Assembly (NCBI RefSeq): GCF_010882125.1
Contig: NZ_JAAGVZ010000010.1
Coordinates: 60,419-124,418, forward strand
From: Peribacillus alkalitolerans
GTDB taxonomy: Bacteria; Bacillota; Bacilli; Bacillales; DSM-1321
Reading direction: 5' to 3'
DNA length: 64,000 bases
In this document: positions 15,444 through 27,011 of the stretch, one piece after another
How positions within the stretch are numbered: the first letter of the stretch is position 1
Layout of the letters: every line of letters begins with the position of its first letter
The notes under the pieces: generated by a model
Databases searched by the model: none
Seen by the model: only the letters and a program-made list of their open reading frames with translations
Told to the model about the DNA's origin: nothing
Made by a program: the position numbers and the translations under genes

Positions 15444-18400
15444 ATGAAAAAAGTGATACAGTTTTCACTGAAGAATAAGTTTGCAGTATGGCTTCTTACG
15501 ATCATCATTACCATTGCAGGTTTGTACTCCGGATTAAATATGAAGCTCGAAACAATCCCCAATATTACAATGCCGGTTGTTTCAGTATTAACAGTATATC
15601 CAGGAGCCACACCTGAAGAAGTAGCAGACAAAATAACAGAACCTATAGAGAAGAAAATACAAAACCATGAAGGGGTTTCTGTAGTCAGCTCATCTTCCTT
15701 CCAAAATGCTTCATCCATTCAGATTCAATATGAATTTGAAAAAGATATGGAAAAAGCACAAGCTGAAGTCAAAGAAGCAGTTGACAGCATGACCTTTCCA
15801 GAGGGTGTGCAGGAATCACAAGTTTCTCGATTAAGCTTTGATGCATTCCCAGTCATGTCCTTAAGCATTTCTAATGAAAGTCAATCTCTTGCAGATTTAA
15901 CAAAGCAAGTTGAAGAAGAAATTGTACCAACCTTGGAAGGCCTTAACGGTGTAGCATCCATTCAAGTATCAGGACAGCAATTAGAAGAAGCTTCACTAAC
16001 CTTTAAAGCGGATAAATTAAAAGAGCTTGGCCTATCAGAAGAAACAGTACAAAACATGATTAAGGGAGCTAATGTTCAGTTTCCTTTAGGATTGTTCACA
16101 TTTAAGGATACACAGAAGTCTGTAGTAATTGACGGGAATATTGCAACGATAGAAGACCTAAAGAAAGTGAAAATTCCCATTACTCCATCACAGCAAGGAA
16201 TGACTCCACAACCTGGTGCACAGGGTATGTCAGGTACGAATCAACAGCAGGGAGCGGTTCCTACAAATATTGAAATCCCCACTGTAACATTAGGGGAGAT
16301 TGCCGATGTAAAAATCGTAGGTAAAGCAGAATCCATTTCACGAACAAATGGGGAAACGTCAATTGGTATTCAAGTCGTAAAAGCTTCCGATGCGAATACA
16401 GTTGAAGTTGTAAATGAAGTCAAAAAAGAAATAAAGACCTTGGAAAAAAACTATGATGGAATGAACATTGTATCCATCTATGATCAAGGTGGACCGATTG
16501 AGAAGTCGGTTGAAACGATGTTAAGCAAAGCGGTTTTTGGTGCGATTTTTGCCATGATTATCATTCTCCTGTTTTTACGTAATATACGTACGACTATTAT
16601 TTCTGTCGTTTCGATTCCTTTATCACTTCTGATTGCAATATTACTGTTGAAACAAATGGACATTACATTGAACATCATGACATTAGGGGCAATGACAGTT
16701 GCCATTGGCCGTGTAATAGATGATTCAATTGTTGTCATTGAGAATATCTTTAGACGTATGTCGTTGAAAAATGAGAAATTAAGTGGCAAGGAATTGATAG
16801 TGGATGCAACGAGAGAAATGTTCATGCCAATCATGTCTTCCACAATTGTAACGATTGCTGTGTTCTTACCGCTTGGTTTAGTGAAGGGGACAATTGGTGA
16901 GATGTTCCTTCCATTCGCATTGACAATCGTATTCTCACTATTAGCCTCATTATTGGTGGCCATTACTATCGTACCAATGATGGCACATTCCTTATTCAAA
17001 AAGGGCGTTAAAGGAAAGCAACATGATGAAGAATCTCCAACAAAGCTTGGTGTGTTTTATAAGAAAGTATTGAAATGGTCATTAAACCATAAATGGATCA
17101 CATGGTTGATTGCTATTGGGATGTTAATTGGTAGCTTGTTCTTAGTTCCGGTCATTGGGGTAAGTTTCTTGCCTTCAGATGAACAAAAAATGCTAGCTGT
17201 CACTTTCAAGCCTGAACCAGGTCAGACACAGGAAGATGTAGTAGATGTTGCTGATGAAGCTGAAGGCTTCTTCATGGAACGTAAGAACGTTAAAACCGTT
17301 CAATTCTCTGTCGGTGGCGAAAACCCTATGAATCCTGGAGAAAATAACTCTGCCCTGTTCTTCGTTGAATACGACAGTGATACTCCGAACTTCTCTGAAG
17401 AAGGCGAAAAGGTGATTGACCTACTTCAAAAGGATACAGAAAAAGGAGAATGGGCTACTCAAGATTTCTCAGGGATGGGTTCAAGCGGTGCTTTAACTGT
17501 ACAAGTGTATGGAGAAAGCATGAAAGAAATTGAACCTATTGTAAAAGAAGTAGAGAAGGTCATGAAAGATCAAGATTCTTTAAAGAATGTAGAATCAAGT
17601 ATTTCGGAAACCTATGAGGAATACACATTAGTCGCTGACCAAGAAAAATTAAGTAAGCTTGGATTGTCAGCTGCCCAACTAGGTATGGAATTTGCTCGTG
17701 CTGGCCAGCGTGAGGTCATTACGACGATCCAGCATGAAGGCAAAGATGTGAATGTCTACCTTCAAGTGGAAAAAGAGACATATGAGGATATTGAAGATTT
17801 AACAGACAAAACGATCCAATCTCCTTTAGGTATGTCTGTACCAATTAAAGAGTTGGTTACTATTGAGGAAGGTAATACATCGGATACAATCACTAGAAGA
17901 GATGGCAAAATTTATGCCGATGTTTCTGGTGAAATCACCACAAAGGATGTCACAAAAGTATCTACTGCTGTGAAGGGAAAAGTGGATAAGATAGAAACTC
18001 CATCTAATGTTGAGATTTCAATGGGCGGGGTTACAGAAGATATAGCTGAATCGTTTACTCAACTCGGATTAGCTATGCTTGCAGCCATCGCTATCGTATA
18101 TCTAGTACTTGTCGTAACATTCGGAGGCGGTTTGGCTCCATTCGCTATTTTGTTTTCACTACCATTTACAGTCATTGGAGCTTTAGTAGGCTTACTAGTG
18201 TCAGGAGAGACCATCTCTGTTTCAGCCATGATTGGGGCATTGATGTTGATTGGTATCGTTGTAACCAATGCTATCGTGTTGATTGATCGTGTCATCCATA
18301 TGGAGAACGAAGGGCTATCAACTCGAGAAGCCTTACTCGAAGCTGCTGGCACACGCCTTCGTCCAATATTGATGACGGCAATCGCAACTATTGGTGCTTT

Positions 18401-18584
18401 AGCTCCGTTGGCCGTCGGTTTAGAAGGTAGCGGACTAATTTCTAAAGGATTAGGTGTGACAGTAATAGGTGGATTAACGAGTTCTACTCTATTAACGTTA
18501 CTAGTGGTACCAATGGTTTATGAAAGCTTAATGAAAATCAAAAACAAGCTATCTAAAAAGAAAAACAAAGAAGCTAGAATATAG
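15444..18584 (+). CDS. swrC: RND-family multidrug/surfactin efflux transporter (SwrC-like)
   Basis: This 1046-residue protein has the RND layout: a membrane helix at about residues 12-30, a large outer loop, a block of helices at about 340-520, then the second half repeating the pattern (helix near 545, outer loop, helices near 870-1030). It contains the usual GRVIDDSIVVIEN stretch in the first helix block. A Q/G/P-rich insert lies at about 250-275. It matches B. subtilis SwrC (YerP), which exports surfactin-type lipopeptides and other amphiphiles. It is monocistronic; three operator palindromes precede it. Confidence 0.88.
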   Translation: MKKVIQFSLKNKFAVWLLTIIITIAGLYSGLNMKLETIPNITMPVVSVLTVYPGATPEEVADKITEPIEKKIQNHEGVSVVSSSSFQNASSIQIQYEFEKDMEKAQAEVKEAVDSMTFPEGVQESQVSRLSFDAFPVMSLSISNESQSLADLTKQVEEEIVPTLEGLNGVASIQVSGQQLEEASLTFKADKLKELGLSEETVQNMIKGANVQFPLGLFTFKDTQKSVVIDGNIATIEDLKKVKIPITPSQQGMTPQPGAQGMSGTNQQQGAVPTNIEIPTVTLGEIADVKIVGKAESISRTNGETSIGIQVVKASDANTVEVVNEVKKEIKTLEKNYDGMNIVSIYDQGGPIEKSVETMLSKAVFGAIFAMIIILLFLRNIRTTIISVVSIPLSLLIAILLLKQMDITLNIMTLGAMTVAIGRVIDDSIVVIENIFRRMSLKNEKLSGKELIVDATREMFMPIMSSTIVTIAVFLPLGLVKGTIGEMFLPFALTIVFSLLASLLVAITIVPMMAHSLFKKGVKGKQHDEESPTKLGVFYKKVLKWSLNHKWITWLIAIGMLIGSLFLVPVIGVSFLPSDEQKMLAVTFKPEPGQTQEDVVDVADEAEGFFMERKNVKTVQFSVGGENPMNPGENNSALFFVEYDSDTPNFSEEGEKVIDLLQKDTEKGEWATQDFSGMGSSGALTVQVYGESMKEIEPIVKEVEKVMKDQDSLKNVESSISETYEEYTLVADQEKLSKLGLSAAQLGMEFARAGQREVITTIQHEGKDVNVYLQVEKETYEDIEDLTDKTIQSPLGMSVPIKELVTIEEGNTSDTITRRDGKIYADVSGEITTKDVTKVSTAVKGKVDKIETPSNVEISMGGVTEDIAESFTQLGLAMLAAIAIVYLVLVVTFGGGLAPFAILFSLPFTVIGALVGLLVSGETISVSAMIGALMLIGIVVTNAIVLIDRVIHMENEGLSTREALLEAAGTRLRPILMTAIATIGALAPLAVGLEGSGLISKGLGVTVIGGLTSSTLLTLLVVPMVYESLMKIKNKLSKKKNKEARI

Positions 18585-18592
18585 CAAAAAAA

Positions 18593-18630
18593 GGGACCAT
18601 CTTGTATGAAGATGGTCCCTTATTTTTATT
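18593..18630 (+). terminator. terminator of the RND pump gene
   Basis: GGGACCATC pairs with GATGGTCCC, followed by TTATTTTTATTT, 9 bases after the stop codon. Confidence 0.85.
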
Positions 18631-18671
18631 TAACGTATAATAGATATACTAATATTTTTAGGAGGAAGAAA

Positions 18672-18974
18672 GTGGATGCTATTACATATATGCCTTTTGT
18701 GACAGTCCATCGTGTGATAAAAAACGGTCAATTAATGATTTGGGAAGAGGGACATATAATAAAACTGACTGCTCAATATGTAGAGACACCATCCCATCAA
18801 TTCTCTTTTGAAAATGTACATGATGTATCTTTCAAAGAATTCTCTACAAAAGAGGGGATTCTGTATTTGCATACTAGTCAGGGAGTTTTCCCTTTCCAAG
18901 TAAAAGAAAGGCCTCATTCCTTTATTAATCGATTCAAAACACTTAAGACCTTGAAACAAAACGATTCCCTGTAA
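18672..18974 (+). CDS. small conserved-looking hypothetical protein
   Basis: A 100-residue soluble protein of mainly predicted beta strands, possibly a small PH-like barrel; I do not recognise the family. It starts at GTG 18672 with TAGGAGG 6 bases upstream. A longer reading from 18606 begins inside the preceding terminator and is rejected. Its 3-prime end overlaps the convergent mpg gene by 32 bases, so the two transcripts would be antisense at their ends. Confidence 0.65.
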   Translation: MDAITYMPFVTVHRVIKNGQLMIWEEGHIIKLTAQYVETPSHQFSFENVHDVSFKEFSTKEGILYLHTSQGVFPFQVKERPHSFINRFKTLKTLKQNDSL

Positions 18975-19554
18975 TCCAATACCTCCATGGATAGTCTTTT
19001 GCTTCCCCTGAATTAGGAATTCCCACCCTAGGTCCTGAAGAAATCTGCAGTGGAGAGAAACCTTCAGCAATATAAATCGTGGAATCTCTAAACGATTTGC
19101 CGTAATCATCCATGGTAATACCTAGAGCTTTTGTTAGCTTACCAGGCCCATTGCAGGCTAGCACCAAATTGTCCATACCTCTCCGCACCTTTATTAACTC
19201 TTTACCAATAAACGGTTCAACTGCCCGGATTAAAATTGCTTCTGGTTTATCGATATGTCCACTTACAACATTCACTAAACAATGTGTGTGCATGACGTAA
19301 GTATATACAAGTCCTGCTTCTCCAAACATAACCTCTGTGCGTTTAGTCCTTCTGTTATTAAAGCTATGGGCTGCTTGGTCTTTAGGCCCCATGTAAGCTT
19401 CTGTTTCAACAATGAAGCCTCTTGAGACACCTTCTTCAGTTTCCTTTATCAATAGACAGCCTAACAAGGCTTGTGCTAGTTTCAAAGTGGGTTGTAAAAA
19501 GAATTCATGTTCAACGGGTAATAAGGGAAGATATCGAGTGTCATGATTTTTCAA
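18943..19554 (-). CDS. DNA-3-methyladenine glycosylase (AAG/Mpg type)
   Basis: This 203-residue base-excision repair enzyme removes alkylated purines. Visible family features include FIVETEAYMGP with the catalytic Glu at about 52, AAHSFNNRRTKRTEVMFG, and the GPGKLTKALGI loop near 140. The TTG at 19554 is taken as the start because AGGAGG lies about 9 bases upstream and the protein then begins at the usual place; a 30-codon extension upstream has no family likeness. Its end overlaps the small plus-strand gene by 32 bases. Confidence 0.88.
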   Translation of the reverse strand: MKNHDTRYLPLLPVEHEFFLQPTLKLAQALLGCLLIKETEEGVSRGFIVETEAYMGPKDQAAHSFNNRRTKRTEVMFGEAGLVYTYVMHTHCLVNVVSGHIDKPEAILIRAVEPFIGKELIKVRRGMDNLVLACNGPGKLTKALGITMDDYGKSFRDSTIYIAEGFSPLQISSGPRVGIPNSGEAKDYPWRYWITGNRFVSRS

Positions 19555-19620
19555 GTGTGAATACCTCCTAACATTACTTCTAAAAATTTTACCCAGCTGA
19601 AAGGTTGTTAATCTTAAATA

Positions 19621-19646
19621 AGGTGGGCTCGGTATTGAGCCCACCT
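19621..19646 (-). terminator. terminator of the MFS exporter gene
   Basis: AGGTGGGCTC pairs with GAGCCCACCT, and on the minus strand it is followed by TTATTT. It starts 3 bases after the exporter stop. Confidence 0.8.
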
Positions 19647-19648
19647 CG

Positions 19649-21293
<1,645 letters not shown>

Positions 21294-21376
21294 GTTTGTC
21301 TCAGCCTGTTTGAGTTGGTAAAAAATCATTTTCATGTATTATAATGAGTGAAACTATTTGGTTAGGAGAACAGCAT

Positions 21377-22192
21377 ATGAAGCATACAATTGGATTTATT
21401 GGTTGCGGCAAAATGGGACAGGCTATTTTATCCGGAATGATAGGACGAAAAGGGATGGATCCCTCTAAAATATTAGTGAGCGCCAGAACAGAAAGTACAC
21501 TCGAAGATTTGAAGACGCGTTTTGAGATCCAGGGTACGACAAATAATCAAGAAGTCGCTAAGCGTTCAGATATATTATTCCTAGCAATAAAGCCAAATCT
21601 TTATGGTGAAATCATTGAAAGCATTAAAGATATTGTGAGAGAATCGGTTATTATTGTTACCGTTGCCGCTGGCATTGATACAGAGTATGTTCGAGAGGCA
21701 TTTGGTAGAGAAGTGAAGGTTGTCCGAACTATGCCGAACACACCATCTATGGTGGGAGAAGGCATGACACCCTATTGTATCAATAGGTTTATTACTGAAG
21801 AAGATCAATCGGTTATAGAGAATCTTTTGCAATCCATAGGAAAATGCGAGCGTATTTCCGAGAATCTTATGGACGCAATCCCAGCTATTTCAGGTTCATC
21901 ACCTGCATATGTTTATATGATGATAGAGGCTATGGCTGATGGTGGGGTCAAACAAGGAATTCCTAGGGATCAAGCATATAAACTTGCTGCACAGGCCATA
22001 TTAGGCGCGGCAAAAATGGTGGTTGAAACAGGACGTCACCCTGGAGCATTAAAGGATGATGTATGTACTCCTGGGGGAGCAACTATCGAGGCAGTAGCAT
22101 CTCTTGAAAAGACAGGATTCCGTTCCTCAATATTGATGGCCATGGATGAGTGCACAAACAAAATAAAGTTTCTAAGCGAAACGATGAAATAA
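21377..22192 (+). CDS. proC: pyrroline-5-carboxylate reductase
   Basis: This 271-residue enzyme catalyses the last step of proline synthesis, reducing P5C with NAD(P)H. The N-terminal Rossmann motif reads GFIGCGKMGQAILSG (about 6-20). The C-terminal helical dimer domain includes the family signature near residues 215-240 (GALKDDVCTPGGATIEAV). The ATG at 21377 has TAGGAG upstream; the in-frame ATG at 21344 has none. B. subtilis has several paralogues (ProI, ProH, ProG); which one this matches is not decided. Confidence 0.93.
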   Translation: MKHTIGFIGCGKMGQAILSGMIGRKGMDPSKILVSARTESTLEDLKTRFEIQGTTNNQEVAKRSDILFLAIKPNLYGEIIESIKDIVRESVIIVTVAAGIDTEYVREAFGREVKVVRTMPNTPSMVGEGMTPYCINRFITEEDQSVIENLLQSIGKCERISENLMDAIPAISGSSPAYVYMMIEAMADGGVKQGIPRDQAYKLAAQAILGAAKMVVETGRHPGALKDDVCTPGGATIEAVASLEKTGFRSSILMAMDECTNKIKFLSETMK

Positions 22193-22197
22193 TTAAT

Positions 22198-22245
22198 GGG
22201 GTGATCCACAATCTTTTTGATAGTGAATCACCTCTTTTTTATTTT
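22198..22245 (+). terminator. terminator of proC
   Basis: GGTGAT pairs with ATCACC within a longer imperfect stem, followed by CTCTTTTTTATTTTTTT, right after the proC stop. Confidence 0.7.
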
Positions 22246-22302
22246 TTTATGCTGTTTTCGTAAAGTTTGTTCATTATAAGCGTAATTTTAACTTTAACCA
22301 TC

Positions 22303-22501
22303 TGTGTTGATTGTAGCGGAGGGCACTTGGCTCCACGAAAATGCATTCGCATTTCCTTCGTGCGGTGTTTATTCGAGGAAGCTTATTCAATGTCCTGCGG
22401 GAAAAAGAGGGAAGTGGGGGACCCCACAGGCGGTAACGCCGAGGAGGCTCCCGACCCTCCCCGCGGAAAGCAAGTGCTTCTCGCTGAAATCAACGGACAA
22501 C
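22303..22501. repeat. GC-rich palindromic intergenic repeat element, about 200 bp
   Basis: The element is clearly richer in G+C than its surroundings. Its ends are inverted copies: GTTGATTGTAGCGGAGGGCA at the left and, read on the other strand, GTTGATTTCAGCGAGAAGCA at the right. Repeats with such TTGATTTCCGC...GCGGAAATCAA ends are widespread between genes in Bacillaceae. It carries no transposase. The rest of the gap to tcyP (22502-22770) holds no gene I can support. Confidence 0.7.
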
Positions 22502-22770
22502 TTTTTATAGTCTAAAAACAACAATCTATGTGAAAAGAAGCTTTCTTTATAAAGCATAAATAGTAAGTCAGCCGATTAACGTAGTTACATAAGAAATCAA
22601 AGAGTGTGCAACTTCATCTAGAGGGCTACCAATCAGTTAGGTTTCTAGGAATAAAATTCAATGGTCATCATATAGTTTGAATAACAAAAGGGAAGGAGGA
22701 TGCTTTTTATAAATCCGAGTTAACTGATAGGGAAAAGGTTTATATCTTATGACGTATAGGGGGAAAGGAT

Positions 22771-24159
22771 ATGGAAACAGGATTAATCTTATTGAATATT
22801 GCAATTATGTTAGTGTTAATCGCGGTCCTGTTTTATATGAAACGCAAGAATATATCTTTTTCTAAACGTGTTTTTACCTCATTAGCTTTAGGGATTCTCT
22901 TTGGTTTTGTCCTGCAATATGCATATGAGCCTGAGTCAGTTGCGCTATCGACTTCAATTGATTGGTTTAACATTGTTGGAAGTGGGTATGTGAAGTTTTT
23001 ACAAATGATTGTGATGCCACTTGTCTTTATTTCCATTTTATCTGCTTTTACAAAACTGAAACTTAGTAAGAATATAGGAAAAATAAGTGTTCTTATTATA
23101 GGGATTTTAGTAGGTACAACAGCTGTTGCAGCAATTGTAGGGATTGCAACTACTTTGGTATTTGATCTGGAGGCCGTCCAAATCGACCAAGGGGATGCAG
23201 AAACAGCCCGTGCTACAGAATTGGAGGAAAGATACGGAACGATTGAAGGAAAAACGCTTCCAAATCAAATTCTTGACTTAGTGCCTAGTAACCCGTTCCT
23301 TGATTTCACAGGTGCTAGACCAACTTCAACAATATCCGTCGTTATTTTTGCGGCATTCCTAGGGATTGCTTATTTAGGAGTAAGGCGAAAAAATCCTGAA
23401 CAGGCTTACCAAATTGCAAGCATTGTTGATTCTTTATACACAATCATAATGCGTGTTGTAACATTAATACTCCGTTTAACACCATATGGAGTATTGGCAA
23501 TCATGACAAAGACCGTTGCTTTAAGCGACATTGATGCTATTGCGAAGTTAGGGAAGTTTGTCGGTGCATCGTACGTAGCGCTTGCAATTATGTTTGGTAT
23601 TCATTTACTATTGCTTACATTCTCGGGGTTGAGCCCAATAAAATATATTCAAAAATCATTTCCTGTATTGGCTTTCGCATTTACATCAAGAACAAGTGCA
23701 GGTGCTCTGCCGATTACCATAAAGACACAAAAGCAACTCGGTGTTCCTGATGGAATTGCTAATTTTGCGGGTTCATTCGGATTGTCCATCGGTCAAAATG
23801 GTTGTGCCGGTATATATCCAGCCATGCTTGCTGTCATGATTGCTCCGACGGTAGGGCAAGATCCTCTAGATCCTTCATTCCTTGCAACGTTGGTACTTGT
23901 GGTGGCTATTAGTTCATTTGGTGTAGCTGGAGTAGGTGGAGGAGCCACATTTGCTGCTTTACTTGTCCTATCCGCAATGAACTTACCGGTTGGATTAGCG
24001 GGTTTACTGATTTCGGTAGAGCCACTAATTGATATGGGAAGAACAGCTGTTAACGTGAGCGGAAGCATGACTTCAGGCATATTAACAAGTAAGGTAACAA
24101 ATGAGCTTGATAAAGAAGAATACAATAGTGCAACGAATAGTTTAGAAGTAGAGGCCTAA
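22771..24159 (+). CDS. tcyP: L-cystine symporter, TcyP-like (DAACS family)
   Basis: This 462-residue protein with about 8-10 membrane segments belongs to the dicarboxylate/amino acid:cation symporter family. The conserved AFTSRTSAGALPIT stretch (about 307-320) and the SIGQNGCAGIYPAML stretch (about 339-353) line the substrate site. It is close to B. subtilis TcyP (YhcL), a high-affinity cystine importer. GGGGGAAAGG precedes the ATG. It is monocistronic and convergent with ald. No S-box or CymR-like site was identified with confidence. Confidence 0.88.
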   Translation: METGLILLNIAIMLVLIAVLFYMKRKNISFSKRVFTSLALGILFGFVLQYAYEPESVALSTSIDWFNIVGSGYVKFLQMIVMPLVFISILSAFTKLKLSKNIGKISVLIIGILVGTTAVAAIVGIATTLVFDLEAVQIDQGDAETARATELEERYGTIEGKTLPNQILDLVPSNPFLDFTGARPTSTISVVIFAAFLGIAYLGVRRKNPEQAYQIASIVDSLYTIIMRVVTLILRLTPYGVLAIMTKTVALSDIDAIAKLGKFVGASYVALAIMFGIHLLLLTFSGLSPIKYIQKSFPVLAFAFTSRTSAGALPITIKTQKQLGVPDGIANFAGSFGLSIGQNGCAGIYPAMLAVMIAPTVGQDPLDPSFLATLVLVVAISSFGVAGVGGGATFAALLVLSAMNLPVGLAGLLISVEPLIDMGRTAVNVSGSMTSGILTSKVTNELDKEEYNSATNSLEVEA

Positions 24160-24161
24160 AA

Positions 24162-24198
24162 AAAAGACTCAGTCCTATTTTCAAGGACTGAGTCTTTT
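24162..24198. terminator. bidirectional terminator between tcyP and ald
   Basis: AAAAGACTCAGTCC pairs with GGACTGAGTCTTTT, with an A run before and T run after, lying between convergent genes. Confidence 0.88.
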
Positions 24199-24205
24199 CT
24201 ATATA

Positions 24206-25339
24206 TTACGCGTTTACATTAGTGTTTTGGATTGCTTGCTCAACTGAGATATATTCATATCCTAAGTCACGAGCAACTGCCTCATAAGTTACATAGCCGT
24301 TTGCTACGTTTACACCTTTAGCAAGTGAAGCATTGTCTTTAACAGCTTGAACAGCGCCTTTATTTGCAATTTGAAGAGCGAAAGGAACTGTTACATTCGT
24401 TAAAGCGATTGTAGATGTTTGAGGAACAGCACCAGGCATATTAGCTACTGCGTAGTGAACAACGCCATGTTTTTCGTAAGTTGGATTATCATGTGTTGTA
24501 ATGTGGTCAACTGTTTCGAAAATTCCACCTTGGTCAATTGCAACGTCAACGATTACAGAACCAGGAGACATGGTTTTAACCATTTCTTCTGTTACAAGCT
24601 TAGGAGCTTTTGCACCAGGGATCAATACAGCACCAATTACTAGATCGGATTCAGAAACTGCTTGTGCCAAGTTAAATGGATTTGACATTAAAGTCGTGAT
24701 TTCATTTCCAAAGATATCGTCTAACTGACGAAGGCGGTCAGGGCTTAAGTCAATAATTGTAACGTCTGCACCAAGACCAATAGCAATCTTAGCTGCGTTA
24801 GTACCTACAACTCCACCACCGATGATTGTAACTTTTCCACGTTTTACACCTGGAACTCCACCAAGTAAGATTCCTTTTCCACCTTTTGGTTTTTCAAGGA
24901 ATTGTGCACCGATTTGTGCTGACATACGTCCAGCTACTTCACTCATAGGTGTAAGCAATGGAAGTGTATTATTGACCGTTACAGTTTCATAAGCGATTGC
25001 AAATACTCCGTTTTCCTTTAAAGCTTCAGCCAATTCTGGCTCAGCAGCTAGGTGAAGGTAAGTGAATAATACAAGGTCTTTACGGAAGTATTTGTATTCA
25101 CTTTCAAGAGGTTCTTTAACCTTCATGATCATTTCAGCTGTTTCCCAAACAGAAGAAGCCTCTTCTACGATAACAGCACCAGCTGACATGTAAGCTTCGT
25201 TTGTGAAACCAGAACCAATACCAGCATTAGATTCAATATATACTTCGTGTCCAGCATTTTTAAAAGCAACGACACCAGCAGGAGTCAAAGCTACACGGTT
25301 TTCATTATTTTTAATTTCTTTAGGTACACCAATACGCAT
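24206..25339 (-). CDS. ald: alanine dehydrogenase
   Basis: This 377-residue NAD-dependent enzyme interconverts L-alanine and pyruvate plus ammonia. It matches the family from the N-terminus ([20 protein letters not shown]) through the nucleotide site [13 protein letters not shown] (about 175). The ATG at 25339 is preceded by TTGGAGG; an extension of six codons upstream has no site. The PucR-type activator gene adeR lies just upstream on the same strand, as in B. subtilis, where AdeR activates ald in response to alanine. Confidence 0.95.
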   Translation of the reverse strand: MRIGVPKEIKNNENRVALTPAGVVAFKNAGHEVYIESNAGIGSGFTNEAYMSAGAVIVEEASSVWETAEMIMKVKEPLESEYKYFRKDLVLFTYLHLAAEPELAEALKENGVFAIAYETVTVNNTLPLLTPMSEVAGRMSAQIGAQFLEKPKGGKGILLGGVPGVKRGKVTIIGGGVVGTNAAKIAIGLGADVTIIDLSPDRLRQLDDIFGNEITTLMSNPFNLAQAVSESDLVIGAVLIPGAKAPKLVTEEMVKTMSPGSVIVDVAIDQGGIFETVDHITTHDNPTYEKHGVVHYAVANMPGAVPQTSTIALTNVTVPFALQIANKGAVQAVKDNASLAKGVNVANGYVTYEAVARDLGYEYISVEQAIQNTNVNA

Positions 25340-25444
25340 GTTTATTACTACCTCCAAGGAAAGCGAATATTATTTAGTTTGTACCAAAATTATAATCAAA
25401 AGACATCTTTTTTTGTTTGTGTAAAAGAAAAAATAAAAAAAGAA

Positions 25445-25468
25445 GCATTTGTAGATTTCTACAAATGC
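25445..25468 (-). terminator. terminator of adeR
   Basis: GCATTTGTAGA pairs with TCTACAAATGC, followed on the minus strand by a run of T, just beyond the adeR stop and ahead of ald. Confidence 0.8.
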
Positions 25469-25489
25469 CTTTAGGAACCCGTGTTATAC

Positions 25490-26767
25490 TTACATTTTTC
25501 TCGAATTCGCTTCTATAAATTTCTCTAATAATAACTCAAAGAAGAGGGCCATTTTGACTAAAGGATTCTTTAACTCAATTCTTCCAATCTCAGAAATCCT
25601 TTTCAATCGATAATGAATGGTATTAACGTGTAGATGTAAGCTGTTCGCCGTATCATATGGGTTACCATCATGCTGTAGATACATATGGAGGGTACGTACT
25701 AAATCCGTTTGATTTTTTGCGTCATATTCTTTTAGGCTTAATAAGCCCTTATGTTCTGCACCACGTCTTTGGTTCGTAGATAAGACATCAAGGTATTGAT
25801 AAATCCCTAAATCACTATAAAGGTGTAGCGTAGACGTTATTTCAGGGAATATTCGTTTAATTTTTAACGTGTAAAGGGCTTCTTGATAAGTGTCTTGTGC
25901 TTTAGAAAGGCTGGTATATGATTGTCCAGCAGCCCCTTGTATGCCCCGCACACTAAATCGGGTTTCCATTTGAGAGGTAAAGACGCTTATAAAATCATTG
26001 ATTGAAGCAGGGAAAGGATTTGAGATGACTGGACTGGCTAAAACGATTAAATGGTTGATATTGATAGTGAAGAACAAAGGTTTTACCTTTTGTGTAGTAG
26101 TTAGCATATATGAAATATTGCGCTCTGTTTCTGTAGTGATTTCGTCCGGGAAGGTAAAAACGATGGTTGTAAATACTTCAGGCACCGCCATTCCATAATC
26201 ACTCAGTTTTTCATATATATCTGCCTCATCTTCATAATGGCCTGTCAACAGCTTCCATAAAAACTCCTGATAACTCTCGTCTTTTCTTTTTTTCCTCATC
26301 TGTAGTTGTAAGAGTTGATTTTTAGCTTCCTTAGCCGCTAACTCCAAGAAATGCAAATCATGTTCCGTAAACTCTTTGGTCGTTTCCAAAGCCCAAATGA
26401 ATCCCAGCACTTCTTGATTTTTACGGATGGAAATAGCAGCTCTCTTGCCAAGTCCAACTTCTGTAATGGATGGAATCAAAACAGGAGAGGGATCTTTTAG
26501 CAATTTAGGAATGACTCCTTCTCTCCAAAGACTATTGATTACTTTTTCAGGGACTCGTCTTCCAATAATCGTTGCAATACGGGCTTGATCCGTACTGTCG
26601 TCATGCATACTATAAGCTATTAATCGGTGGTTAGCATCCTCTATTGTTATTGGACATCCAAGAACTGCGCTTACGCGATCGGCAAATTCAACTAAATCTC
26701 CGTTCAATCCTTTAAATATGCTACTATTTTGCTTTTCGTCCACAATGTATAGCTCCTTTAAAAACAT
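25490..26767 (-). CDS. adeR: PucR-family transcriptional activator of ald
   Basis: This 425-residue regulator has an N-terminal GAF-like sensory region (about 20-155), a middle region and a C-terminal PucR helix-turn-helix (about 355-410, with PYDTANSLHLHVNTIHYRLKR). Its place directly upstream of ald matches AdeR, which activates alanine dehydrogenase expression in Bacillus. Two starts are possible: ATG 26767 after GAAGGAAGTG, and GTG 26743 after AAAGGAGC; both keep the full domains. It is separated from ald by a terminator and about 150 bases that should hold the ald promoter. Confidence 0.88.
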   Translation of the reverse strand: MFLKELYIVDEKQNSSIFKGLNGDLVEFADRVSAVLGCPITIEDANHRLIAYSMHDDSTDQARIATIIGRRVPEKVINSLWREGVIPKLLKDPSPVLIPSITEVGLGKRAAISIRKNQEVLGFIWALETTKEFTEHDLHFLELAAKEAKNQLLQLQMRKKRKDESYQEFLWKLLTGHYEDEADIYEKLSDYGMAVPEVFTTIVFTFPDEITTETERNISYMLTTTQKVKPLFFTININHLIVLASPVISNPFPASINDFISVFTSQMETRFSVRGIQGAAGQSYTSLSKAQDTYQEALYTLKIKRIFPEITSTLHLYSDLGIYQYLDVLSTNQRRGAEHKGLLSLKEYDAKNQTDLVRTLHMYLQHDGNPYDTANSLHLHVNTIHYRLKRISEIGRIELKNPLVKMALFFELLLEKFIEANSRKM

Positions 26768-26853
26768 TCACTTCCTTCATTTTACTATAAATCAGCGATT
26801 AGATTAATCGTAAGAACTAATGAATTTTTAAACATAAGGATCTGTTAAACGGG

Positions 26854-26925
26854 GCTGTTGATTTCCGTTCCAGTCACTCGCTTCCCGCTGCTCCCGCAGG
26901 AGTCGAGCGACTTCCACTCCAATCA
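26854..26925. repeat. short copy of the TTGATTTCCG...CAATCA intergenic repeat
   Basis: About 70 GC-rich bases begin GTTGATTTCCGTTCCAGT and end CTTCCACTCCAATCA, with a CTCCCGCAGGAG hairpin inside. This is the same repeat family as 22303-22501 but much shorter. It lies between adeR and the phosphate transporter terminator. Confidence 0.65.
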
Positions 26926-26975
26926 TCTAAGTGGATAAATCCAGAATAAGTTTTAACAGAGCTAAACATAAAGAA

Positions 26976-27004
26976 GCTCCTTTGAACATTGAGTACAAAG
27001 GAGC
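26976..27004. terminator. terminator of the pit operon
   Basis: GCTCCTTTG pairs with CAAAGGAGC around an 11-base loop, 8 bases past the pit stop codon. Confidence 0.7.
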
Positions 27005-27011
27005 CTTTTAT

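Noticed and set aside
16484..16999. 171-codon antisense frame within the RND pump gene
   Set aside because: It is an antisense shadow of the pump's helix-rich coding sequence, with low-complexity Ile/Asn/Thr composition and no ribosome site.
22267..22515. 82- and 68-codon frames in the proC-tcyP gap
   Set aside because: Both run through the GC-rich palindromic repeat element; composition and lack of start signals indicate chance frames.
22502..22770. T-box or S-box leader for tcyP
   Set aside because: No T-box sequence (TGGNACCGCG-like) and no S-box core could be found; a seven-codon frame near 22699 is too weak to call a leader peptide.
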